From the NCBI GenBank assembly GCA_964431965.1, contig CAYSLU010000018.1, positions 1 through 64,000 of the forward strand: a DNA stretch of 64,000 nt. The letters run 5' to 3'. Positions 44,688 to 52,389 of the stretch are shown piece by piece; within the stretch, counting starts at the first letter, position 1, and every line of letters begins with the position of its first letter. Source of the stretch: CAYSLU01 sp964431965 (lineage in GTDB: Bacteria > Verrucomicrobiota > Kiritimatiellia > CAIKKV01 > CAYSLU01). Position numbers and translations under genes: made by a program. The notes under the pieces were generated by a model. The model was not told the DNA's origin. It saw only the letters and a list, made by a program, of their open reading frames with translations, and did not search any database.

Positions 44688-44842
44688 TGCGCGGCCTCTT
44701 GCTGGCTCCCGCTCGCATACACGCTCTTCGTAGGGCACGATGAGGTCAGAACGGCCGGCGCAGATGCAGTACTGAGCCCCGAGGCCGCCATCGCGAACCA
44801 GTGTGCCGCTCCGCAAATGACCGTGCAAAACGCGAAAGCGCC

Positions 44843-44916
44843 TGTCATTCTGAGCGTAGCGAAGAATCTCGGACGTGGTCGCAGGGCAAGAGATCCTTCG
44901 CTTTGCTCAGGATGAC
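44843..44916. repeat. Interspersed inverted repeat (REP/MITE-like)
   Basis: Arms 44844-44870 and 44890-44916 match over 23 of 27 bases as an inverted repeat with a 19-nt loop. The arm begins GTCATTCTGAGCGTAGCGAA. Similar GTCATTCTGAGCG...GCGAAG repeats are widely dispersed in many bacterial genomes. It lies in the 313-nt spacer 44688-45000, which otherwise holds no gene I can support. The two arms are too diverged for a perfect terminator and lack a T-run. Confidence 0.75.
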
Positions 44917-45000
44917 CTTCAAGACGAGCGTGGCCAACTACCGGCGGCAGTACGCTCGCAAGCGCGTGGCCCAGCGCTGGAACGCGATGGGCAGAGCTGA

Positions 45001-45339
45001 ATGAAAGACCTGGATTCCATCGGACGCGATTCGCCGGACGATGATGCGCTTCTTCAGGCGTTGGCAAAGCGGTTCGGGATGGAAGTGATTGACGTGTCCG
45101 AGGCGTCCATACCGGACGATGTTATCAAGATGCTCAGTGCTGATACCGCCAGCCGTCATGGCGTGCTGCCGGTCAGGCGAACCGGTGAGGTCCTGACGGT
45201 CGCCGTCGGCGACCCGATGGCGACCGACACCCTCGACTCGCTTCGGCACATCCTGAATATCCCAGTCGAAGCGGTCTACTGTCAGCGCGTGAAGTTGCGG
45301 AAGGCCATAGGACGCTACTACGGAGACGGAGGCACCTAA
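45001..45339 (+). CDS. Orphan GspE-N/MshEN-like domain protein
   Basis: A 112-residue protein that is only a GspE N-terminal (MshEN-like) domain: 'LLQALAKRFGMEVIDVSEAS' followed by 'HGVLPVRRTGEVLTVAVGDP' and 'YCQRVKLRKAIGRYYGDG'. These match the second half of GspE-N domains, as in residues 55-130 of the GspE encoded at 19 kb. No ATPase domain follows. Some MshEN domains bind cyclic di-GMP, but the first RLG-type motif of the binding site is not visible. It may be a regulator or a fragment of a pilus ATPase gene. Confidence 0.6.
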   Translation: MKDLDSIGRDSPDDDALLQALAKRFGMEVIDVSEASIPDDVIKMLSADTASRHGVLPVRRTGEVLTVAVGDPMATDTLDSLRHILNIPVEAVYCQRVKLRKAIGRYYGDGGT

Positions 45340-45447
45340 CCTGCACGCAGAGTCCGGGATGGGGAGGCGGAAAGCTGCAGGCGCTGGTTATCAATCTGCT
45401 AGGACCGGAGATGGCGACGGGCAAGCTCGCGCCTGGCTGTTGACGAT

Positions 45448-45897
45448 ATGAATAAGAAGATGGGATGCCTTTTGGCCGTGGTCTTGCCCATATCCCTCGT
45501 CTGGCTTTTCATCTGGGCTCGTGGGCACTCATACGAGATTCGGTCTGCTTCGTACGATGAAGCATCCAAGGCAGGAGTCGTGCGGGTATTTATCCCGACT
45601 CAGGCGCACCAGATCACGGCGTGGGTTAGGCCAGGACAGAGGTCCATAGCCGCAGCATTCGAGATCGAGGAAGCGGATTTTGTCTCATGGGCCCATTCCA
45701 AGGGGTGGCACCTTGAAGAGATCGTGAACCAGACCATCCCGAACATTTCCGCAGATGCTGATCCAAACGGCACGGAGACAGTGACAAAGGGGCTAATGTA
45801 CAAGGTCGATGAATCAAACATCGACAAGCCCAATGGGCTTTACAGATTGTACGTCTATGACCGCGGTAAAGGGATCGGGTACTTCACCCAGTTCTGA
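45448..45897 (+). CDS. Small membrane-anchored protein of unknown function
   Basis: A 149-residue protein. A basic start (MNKKMG) leads to one N-terminal membrane helix (about residues 6-24), then a soluble part with 'VRVFIPTQAHQITAWVRPGQ' and a C-terminal 'YRLYVYDRGKGIGYF'. I do not recognise it. Codon use is clearly less GC-rich than in neighbouring genes, pointing to later acquisition. It is followed 12 nt later by an unknown lipoprotein gene. Confidence 0.6.
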   Translation: MNKKMGCLLAVVLPISLVWLFIWARGHSYEIRSASYDEASKAGVVRVFIPTQAHQITAWVRPGQRSIAAAFEIEEADFVSWAHSKGWHLEEIVNQTIPNISADADPNGTETVTKGLMYKVDESNIDKPNGLYRLYVYDRGKGIGYFTQF

Positions 45898-45909
45898 AGG
45901 GAGGCTCAC

Positions 45910-46452
45910 ATGCGGCCCGCGTCTGCAGTCTTGGGCCCACTGGCGCTGTTGTGTGCGTCATGCGTCGCACCCCATGCCACCCGCCCTGCATTTACCATAG
46001 ACACTGAATCGCCGCATTGCCTGGTCTTCCGGTCAAGCGGGCCGTCGAATGACTTCATCTTTGCTGTTACCGAATCAATGCTCCGAGACGCGCCCTCTTG
46101 GGCGCAACTGAGTGCCGCCCCGCCACTATCATCGGAGAAAGCACTAGCTGCTGCCAACGCATGGCTGAGTGGTCAAGTCACGAACACCACGGAGTACCCC
46201 GTGGTACGCATCCTATTGAGGCGTGCCTTCTCCCCTCGGGTAGTGCAGGTCCCTGCCTTAGCTGACCTTGGAGCCGCTTGGCTGTACGTCGTAGAATACG
46301 ATGCGACGTTTCAGTGGAAGACCTGCTTCGGGCCACAACTGAGAGTCCGCGTTCCGGTTCTGATGAACGGAAAATCACCGGCGGCGCAACCGGTGCCGTG
46401 GGGCAGCCATGTAGTAGACAAGACAGGACAGGACGTCTACGTCAGCGAGTAG
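45910..46452 (+). CDS. Unknown lipoprotein
   Basis: A 180-residue protein with a lipoprotein signal (LLCASC, Cys18) and no recognised domain. The soluble part contains 'AANAWLSGQVTNTTEYPVVR' and 'ALADLGAAWLYVVEYDATFQ'. The start lies 12 nt after the preceding small membrane protein with GGGAGG 5-10 nt upstream. Like that gene it has lower GC than the surrounding sequence, so both probably form one acquired pair. Confidence 0.6.
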   Translation: MRPASAVLGPLALLCASCVAPHATRPAFTIDTESPHCLVFRSSGPSNDFIFAVTESMLRDAPSWAQLSAAPPLSSEKALAAANAWLSGQVTNTTEYPVVRILLRRAFSPRVVQVPALADLGAAWLYVVEYDATFQWKTCFGPQLRVRVPVLMNGKSPAAQPVPWGSHVVDKTGQDVYVSE

Positions 46453-46642
46453 ATGGGAGTGAGCCTTGGAGTTGCAGAACCAGCCTTGCATGCGCCCGGG
46501 GCACGACGAACGTTCCAACCGTACTGTCGGCATCATCTCCGGAATCCTTTTCATCGTGCGCCAAGCGGGCGGAATGTGCCAGTATTCGGCAAGTTCAGGC
46601 TCATAGCGGGTGGAACCGGGTGGCCAGCGGGAAGACGATGCG

Positions 46643-47623
46643 ATGATCTGGAGTGCGATAGCGGATCGGGTGCTCGCGGGCAAGCGGCTGAGCCGGCCCG
46701 AGGCTTTGGCCGTGCTGAACGCGGCGGACGAGGAGACGCTGGCCCTGCTGGACGGCGCATTCCGGGTCCGGCGTGCGGCGTTCGGGATGAGCGTGTCGCT
46801 GCACGTGATCCGCAACGCCCGCAGTGGCGCCTGCACCGAGGACTGCGCCTACTGCAGCCAGTCGGCCTCGGCTGACACGCCAATCACCGAATACCCGATG
46901 CAGACGCCGGACGAGATCGTGGCCGGCGCGCGCGACGCACGGGCGCTGAATGCGCTCCGCTACTGCGTGGTCACCAGCGGCCGGGGGCCGGACGAGTCGG
47001 ACTTGGACGCCGTCTGCGCGGCGGTGCGGCGCATCAAGGCGGAAATCCCCATTCAGGTCTGCACATCGCTCGGGATGCTGACTGTCGACCAGGCCCGCCG
47101 GCTGAAGGCGGCCGGAGTGAACCGGTACAACCACAATCTGGAAACGTCGGAGCGCTACTATCCCTCGATCTGCTCCGCGCACGCCTTTCGGGATCGGGTG
47201 GCGACGGCGCAGGCGGCGAAGGCCGCCGGGCTGGAGTTGTGCAGTGGGGGCCTGATCGGGATGGGCGAGACGCTCGAGGACCGGGTGGACTTGGCCTTCG
47301 CGCTGCGTGACGTGCAGCCGGACTCCATTCCGCTCAACTTCCTCGATCCGCGCCCGGGCACGGCGCTCGAGGGGCGTCCGCGGCTCGGCGCCCTCGAAGC
47401 CCTGCGCACGCTCGCCATGTTCCGCTTCGCGCATCCCCAGTCCGAACTGCGCGTGGCCGGCGGGCGCGAAGCGTGCCTGGGGCCGCTCCAGCCCCTGTCG
47501 CTGTATGCAGCCAATTCGATGTTCACGAACGGGTACCTGACGACCGGCGGACAGGGGCATGAGGCCGATATGGCCATGATCCGCGCCGCCGGATTCCACG
47601 TCACCGAGATCACCTGCGATTGA
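46643..47623 (+). CDS. bioB: Biotin synthase
   Basis: A radical-SAM enzyme of 326 residues converting dethiobiotin to biotin. The radical-SAM cluster motif is CTEDCAYC (Cys64, Cys68, Cys71). Other BioB residues include 'YCVVTSGRGP', 'NRYNHNLETSERYYPSIC', 'ELCSGGLIGMGETLEDRVDL' and 'FLDPRPGTALEG'. The ATG at 46643 has GCGGGAAG upstream. It ends in TGATG overlapping the next gene, a kinase-like protein, and the other bio genes follow 2 kb downstream. The 190-nt region before it holds no clear operator. Confidence 0.93.
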   Translation: MIWSAIADRVLAGKRLSRPEALAVLNAADEETLALLDGAFRVRRAAFGMSVSLHVIRNARSGACTEDCAYCSQSASADTPITEYPMQTPDEIVAGARDARALNALRYCVVTSGRGPDESDLDAVCAAVRRIKAEIPIQVCTSLGMLTVDQARRLKAAGVNRYNHNLETSERYYPSICSAHAFRDRVATAQAAKAAGLELCSGGLIGMGETLEDRVDLAFALRDVQPDSIPLNFLDPRPGTALEGRPRLGALEALRTLAMFRFAHPQSELRVAGGREACLGPLQPLSLYAANSMFTNGYLTTGGQGHEADMAMIRAAGFHVTEITCD

Positions 47624-48837
47624 TGGACGCCGGCCACGATGCCGGGGCGGAAACGGGGAGCGATATGGGGAAGACCATTCAGCGCGCAGCGTCGATTGTG
47701 TCCCGGGGTGCGCGCTATCACTTCGGGATCGGCGTGGTGCTCGTCTGCATCATCCCGCTGCTGACCATGACCTACCTCATGTTCAGCGAGGGGTGGGAGG
47801 GCTATCTTCGCGACCGCGGAGAGCTCGTGCTGGTGCTCTTCATGTTCGGATCGGCCGCGCTGGGGATCTCCATGCTTCGCAAGTACCCGGCGAGCATCGT
47901 GGCGCTGCGGCGGCACCTGGAAGGCATGGTTCGGGGGGAACTGCCCGATCGGGTCAGCCTGAAGGAGCCCGAGGACGACATCTCCGCCATCGAGCGGTGC
48001 ATGAACACCGTGGTCGGCGACCTCAAGCAGCGGGTGGCGCTCATGCGGCGCGAGAACGAGCGGCTCGAGCGTGAACTGCAGCAGGTGGAGAAGCTCAAGG
48101 CGATCGGGATCATGGCGGCCAGCGTGGCGCAGGAGATCAGCACGCCCGTTCAGGTCGTGCGGGACAATATCGAGTTCCTCGGCCGGGCCACGCGGGACCT
48201 CGGGGAGATCGCCAAGGCCGCGGGCCAGGTTCTGGCCGCGGAGCCCGATCCGGCCCGGGCGCAGCAACTGCGCGAGGCGCTGCGGCTGGACGACCTGACC
48301 TACGTGGCGCGCGAGTCGGTCGGAGCCATCGCGGATTCGCGGAAGGGGCTCGAGGGCGTGGCCGCCGTGATGCAGTCGATGAAGGCATTCTCGCACGCCG
48401 CTGACGAGAGCCGATCGCTCGTGGACCTCAATACGGCGGTCACCACCGCGGTGACCGTGACGCGCGACCGCTGGCGCTACGTCGCAGATGTCGCCCTGGA
48501 TCTGGATCCGGCCTTGCCGGGCGTTCCGGGGGTGTGGGCCGACATCAGCCAGGTGCTGATCCAGCTCATCCTGTCGGCCGCGACGCAGGTCTCCCGCTCC
48601 GTCGACAACGGGCGCGCCGGAAAGGGTTTCATCCGCCTGGCGAGCCGCCAGGAGGGCGAGTGGGCTCGGGTGACGCTGTCTCACTCCGGCGCCCTGGAGG
48701 CCGCGGGGGAGTCCGGCGGCCTCGGTGTCATCCAGTCGTTGATCGTGAAGAAGCATGCCGGATCTTTTTCGGCGGAGCCCGCGCCGGGCGGGGCATCCAC
48801 ATATGTGATTCGCCTCCCGATCGAGGCGGTGGAGTAG
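47623..48837 (+). CDS. Histidine-kinase-like membrane protein without the phospho-accepting His
   Basis: A protein of 404 residues with two membrane helices (about residues 35-58 and 69-86), a HAMP-like linker, coiled coil, and a HisKA-like helix 'GIMAASVAQEISTPVQVVRD'. The phosphorylated His of the family (normally AHEINNP) is Gln170. The C-terminal ATPase-like part lost the DxGxG Asp ('SHSGAL') and keeps only 'GGLGVIQSLIVKKHAGSF'. It should therefore not autophosphorylate in the usual way. It overlaps bioB by 1 nt and is followed by a response regulator 3 nt later. Confidence 0.85.
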   Translation: MDAGHDAGAETGSDMGKTIQRAASIVSRGARYHFGIGVVLVCIIPLLTMTYLMFSEGWEGYLRDRGELVLVLFMFGSAALGISMLRKYPASIVALRRHLEGMVRGELPDRVSLKEPEDDISAIERCMNTVVGDLKQRVALMRRENERLERELQQVEKLKAIGIMAASVAQEISTPVQVVRDNIEFLGRATRDLGEIAKAAGQVLAAEPDPARAQQLREALRLDDLTYVARESVGAIADSRKGLEGVAAVMQSMKAFSHAADESRSLVDLNTAVTTAVTVTRDRWRYVADVALDLDPALPGVPGVWADISQVLIQLILSAATQVSRSVDNGRAGKGFIRLASRQEGEWARVTLSHSGALEAAGESGGLGVIQSLIVKKHAGSFSAEPAPGGASTYVIRLPIEAVE

Positions 48838-48839
48838 CC

Positions 48840-49586
48840 GTGGAACGGACCGAGAAACAGAAGCCGGGCGCGGCCGGCACAGCGCCGGGGCCGACCTATA
48901 GCGTGCTCATCGTCGATGACGACGAAAGCGTTCGCTCGGCCACGCGCCGCCTGTTCCGCGTCATGCGGACGGGCGCCGTGTTCGAGGCGTTCGAGGCGGC
49001 ATCCGGCTCCGAGGCGTTCGAGTTTCTAGGCCGGCAGTGCGTTGACTGCGTGCTGCTCGACCATGAGATGCCGGGCGGCTACGGCGTGGACTGGATCTCG
49101 CGCTTGCTGGAGGCGTGTCCCTACACCGCCGTGATCCTGGTCACGGGCGCCGGAAACGAAGAGATCGCCGTCGAGGCCATGAAGCGGGGCGCCATGGACT
49201 ATCTGGTGAAGAGCCAGATCAGCGTGGCGGAGATGCACGATGCCATCGCGAACGCAGTGGAGAAGGTGCGGATGCGCGAGAAGATCGCGGTCCAGGAACA
49301 GATGCTGCGCGAGGGCGAGAAGCATCGCGTGATGCTGGAGAGCGTCGGTGCGGCCTGCCACCACCTCGGGCAGCCCATGACGATCATCCTGACATCGATC
49401 GAGCTGCTGCGGCGTCAGGATCTGCCGCCGACGAGTCGTGAGATCGTGGACCGGTGCGTGGAGGCGGCCCACCAGATGCAGGAGACCCTGGACCGCCTGC
49501 AGCACGTCAGCAGCTACCGGACCGAGCCCTATCTGCCGGGAGCTCCCGAGACGGAGTCGTCCGGCGACCGCATCCTGTCCATCTGA
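48840..49586 (+). CDS. Response regulator with receiver domain and HisKA-like dimerisation domain
   Basis: A 248-residue protein. A receiver domain (residues about 20-140) has the acidic pocket VDDD, the phosphorylation site Asp74 in LLDHEMPG, Thr in VTGAG and Lys in VKSQ. The C-terminal part is a HisKA-like helical hairpin with 'ACHHLGQPMTIILTSIELL' (His174/175 at the phospho-histidine position) but no ATP-binding domain. Start GTG 48840 lies 2 nt after the previous stop. The upstream kinase-like protein lacks the His that this protein has, so they may work as complementary halves. Confidence 0.85.
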   Translation: MERTEKQKPGAAGTAPGPTYSVLIVDDDESVRSATRRLFRVMRTGAVFEAFEAASGSEAFEFLGRQCVDCVLLDHEMPGGYGVDWISRLLEACPYTAVILVTGAGNEEIAVEAMKRGAMDYLVKSQISVAEMHDAIANAVEKVRMREKIAVQEQMLREGEKHRVMLESVGAACHHLGQPMTIILTSIELLRRQDLPPTSREIVDRCVEAAHQMQETLDRLQHVSSYRTEPYLPGAPETESSGDRILSI

Positions 49587-49623
49587 GTCGCCTTCGCGGC
49601 GTGCGCCGCACGCGGGAAGCACC

Positions 49624-50799
49624 ATGCACGGAGATCACGGAATTGGAGCCGAGCTTCAGGCCATCGAAGGCGCGGGACTGCTTCGTGAAGCCGCGCTTTG
49701 CCCGGGCGTCGGGGGCGTGATCCGGTCCGGATCCGACGTCCTGCTGAACTTCTCCTCGAACGACTACCTGGACCTGGCCGGCCACCCGGCGCTGCTGGCG
49801 GCGGCGGCCGCCGCCGCCTCTCGACATGGCAGCGGAGCGGCGGCGTCCCGGCTGGTGACGGGTACGCTGGAGTGTCACGAGGCGCTGGAGCGGCGGCTGG
49901 CCGCGTACAAGGGCTACCCGGCCGCGCTCGTGTTCGGAAGCGGCTACCTGGCGAATCTGGGGCTGATCTCGGCGCTGGCCGGGCGCGACGATGTCGTGTT
50001 TGCGGACCGGCTGGCTCACGCCAGCATCGTGGATGGAATCGTGCTGAGCCGGTCTCGCCTGCGCCGGTTCCGGCACAACGACGCGGCGGACCTCGAGCGG
50101 TTGCTGGCGGCGCCGGCCGGCCCGGCGCGGCGCCGCATCGTCGTGACCGAGTCCGTGTTCAGCATGGACGGCGACCTGGCCCCGCTGCGGGCCATCGCGG
50201 AAGTGGCCCGGGCGCACGGCGCCCTGCTGATCGTCGATGAGGCCCACGCCACTGGCGTGTTCGGGCCGAGCGGCGCAGGCTGCGTCCGGGGCGAAGGGCT
50301 GGAGCCGCTGGTCGATGCATCGATGGGCACGCTGAGCAAGGCGCTCGGCGGCTATGGCGGCTTCGTCGCCTGCTCGACTCCGCTCCGGAGTCTCCTCGTC
50401 AACCGGGCGCGCTCGTTCATCTACTCGACGGCGCTCCCGCCCTCGGCCGTGGGCGCGGCTGAAGGCGCGCTGGAGCAGGTCCAGGCTGTTCCGGGGCTGG
50501 GCGTGGAGTTGCTGCGCCGGGCCGGACTGTTCCGCGCCCGTCTCCGAGCGGCCGGGCTCGATACCGGCGACTCCGCGAGCCAGATCATTCCCGTGATCGT
50601 CGGCGGAAACGAGCGGGCGCTTTCGCTTTCGCGGAGGCTGAGGGAGCGTGGTATCATCGCCGTCGCCATCCGGGAGCCGACCGTGCCCCGGGGAACCGCA
50701 CGCTTGAGATTCTCCATCACGCTGGCGCACACGCCGGACGTGTTGGATCGCGCCGCCGAAACGATCGTCGCGGCGGCCCGCGAGGAGGGGATGGTCTGA
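49624..50799 (+). CDS. bioF: 8-amino-7-oxononanoate synthase
   Basis: A PLP enzyme of 391 residues joining pimeloyl-ACP and alanine. It shows 'LLNFSSNDYLDLAGHP' near the N-terminus, 'VVTESVFSMDGDLAPL', DEAHATGVFG (cofactor Asp and His) and the PLP lysine in TLSKALGGYGG. The ATG at 49624 fits the family length. It follows the response-regulator gene after 37 nt and is directly followed by bioC, bioD and bioA. Confidence 0.94.
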   Translation: MHGDHGIGAELQAIEGAGLLREAALCPGVGGVIRSGSDVLLNFSSNDYLDLAGHPALLAAAAAAASRHGSGAAASRLVTGTLECHEALERRLAAYKGYPAALVFGSGYLANLGLISALAGRDDVVFADRLAHASIVDGIVLSRSRLRRFRHNDAADLERLLAAPAGPARRRIVVTESVFSMDGDLAPLRAIAEVARAHGALLIVDEAHATGVFGPSGAGCVRGEGLEPLVDASMGTLSKALGGYGGFVACSTPLRSLLVNRARSFIYSTALPPSAVGAAEGALEQVQAVPGLGVELLRRAGLFRARLRAAGLDTGDSASQIIPVIVGGNERALSLSRRLRERGIIAVAIREPTVPRGTARLRFSITLAHTPDVLDRAAETIVAAAREEGMV

Positions 50800-50800
50800 T

Positions 50801-51637
50801 ATGTCCGATCGCGCGTCTTCGGCCGCACCGGCCACTGGCCGGCGTTCCGTGGCCGCCCGCTTTTCGGCGGCGGCCGGCACGTATGACGGGCCGGCGGAGA
50901 TCCAGCGCGCTGTGGCTCGCCGGCTGGTCGAATGGCTCTGTTCGGACGGGTCGGCCGCGGAGCCCGACCGCCTGCTTGAGCTGGGATGCGGCACCGGAAT
51001 TTTCACGCGTGCGCTGGCCGAGCGGTATCCGGCCGCCACCATCGTGGCCACCGACCTGTCGGAGGACATGGTTCGGGCGGCGCAGCGGAATGTCGGCGTC
51101 AGCGGGCGAATCCGGTGGGAGGTCGCGGACGCGCGGGAGTTCTCGACGCGGGACCGGTTTCCCCTGGTGGTCAGCAGCTGCGCACTTCACTGGGCCAGCC
51201 CGTTCTCCGATACGGCGCGGAACGTCGCGGCGCTCCTCGCGCCCGGAGGGCGTCTCGTCGCTGCGCTGATGGTGGACGGCACGCTGTCCGAGCTTCATGC
51301 GGCGAGACTGGCCGTGGCGCCGGGCGTTCCTCCCCGCTCGCGTCTCCCGACGGACACGGAGGTGAGAGAGGGGGTGCTCGCGGCGGGCCTTTCGGTCGAT
51401 CGAATGGAGTGCTCGACGCTGACGGCCCGACACCAGTCGGCTGGGCAGTTCCTGCGGGCCATCCATGAGCAAGGGTTGACGGGTGGGCCGGTTTCGGCCG
51501 GGCACCGGCCGCTTACCCGGCGCGAGCTGTCGGCGGTGGCCGAGTGGTATGATGCCCGGTGCCGCGTGGAAGCGGGCGGCGTGCGGGCGACATACCGCGT
51601 CTGCTATGTGCGGGCGCAGGCGGAGGTGCAGCGGTGA
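50801..51637 (+). CDS. bioC: Malonyl-ACP O-methyltransferase BioC
   Basis: A class I SAM methyltransferase of 278 residues. N-terminal 'RRSVAARFSAAAGTYDGPAE' is characteristic of BioC; motif I is 'LLELGCGTGIFTRALA'. 'SSCALHWA' matches the post-motif region. It methylates the malonyl group to prime pimeloyl-ACP synthesis. The start lies 1 nt after the bioF stop; the stop overlaps bioD (GTGA). No bioH or bioG gene is seen nearby; the hydrolase at 43 kb is not an obvious substitute. Confidence 0.9.
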   Translation: MSDRASSAAPATGRRSVAARFSAAAGTYDGPAEIQRAVARRLVEWLCSDGSAAEPDRLLELGCGTGIFTRALAERYPAATIVATDLSEDMVRAAQRNVGVSGRIRWEVADAREFSTRDRFPLVVSSCALHWASPFSDTARNVAALLAPGGRLVAALMVDGTLSELHAARLAVAPGVPPRSRLPTDTEVREGVLAAGLSVDRMECSTLTARHQSAGQFLRAIHEQGLTGGPVSAGHRPLTRRELSAVAEWYDARCRVEAGGVRATYRVCYVRAQAEVQR

Positions 51638-52389
51638 GGATGACGAACGGCATCTTCGTGACGGGCACCGATACGGCGGTCGGGAAGACGGTCGTGTCCG
51701 CCGCCGTGCTGTCCGTCCTGCGGGCCGGCGGCCTCGATGCGGTCCCGATGAAGCCCGTGCAGACCGGTTGCACGGGAGCGGCTGCCTGCCTCGTCGCGCC
51801 GGACTTGGAATTCTGCCTGGCCCGGTCGGGCGTGGAGCCGCGTCCCGGAGAGCGGGCCGACATGGCTCCGTACCGCTTTCGTCCCGCGTGCTCGCCGCAC
51901 CTGGCGGCCGAGCGGGCCGGCGTGACGATCCGCGTTGCGCGCATCCGCGCCGCGTTCAACCGGCTGGCCCGGGCGCACGACTGGGTCGTGGTGGAGGGCG
52001 CGGGCGGCGTTCTCGTCCCACTCGGCCGCCGGGGCGCGATGGCCGACCTCATATCGGCCCTCGGGCTGCCCGTGCTGCTTGTGGCGCGGCCGGCGCTGGG
52101 AACGCTCAACCACACGATGCTGTCCCTGGCCGAGCTTAGGCGCCGGGGCCTGTCTGTTGCGGCCGTGGTGCTGTGTGCTACCGGCTCCGGCCGCCCCGGG
52201 CTGATCGAGCGGGACAACGTCCGGACGATCGAGCGGATGGGTGCCGTGCGGGTGCTGGGGCCGGTGCCGCACTGGCCCGGCCTCGACCGGTGCGGGGCCG
52301 GCCGATTTCGCCGGGCGGCCTGCGCGGCGCTGCCCGACGCATCGGAGTGGCTTGCGCTGCTGCGCCGAACGCGCGGGGTGGGACAATGA
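51634..52389 (+). CDS. bioD: Dethiobiotin synthetase
   Basis: An ATP-dependent carboxylase of 251 residues forming dethiobiotin. P-loop GTDTAVGKT, 'MKPVQTGC' substrate region, VVEGAGGVLVPL (second ATP site). GTG 51634 is preferred over ATG 51640 because GGAGG ends 7 nt upstream, and it overlaps the bioC stop (GTGA). Its own stop overlaps bioA (ATGA). Confidence 0.93.
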   Translation: MRMTNGIFVTGTDTAVGKTVVSAAVLSVLRAGGLDAVPMKPVQTGCTGAAACLVAPDLEFCLARSGVEPRPGERADMAPYRFRPACSPHLAAERAGVTIRVARIRAAFNRLARAHDWVVVEGAGGVLVPLGRRGAMADLISALGLPVLLVARPALGTLNHTMLSLAELRRRGLSVAAVVLCATGSGRPGLIERDNVRTIERMGAVRVLGPVPHWPGLDRCGAGRFRRAACAALPDASEWLALLRRTRGVGQ

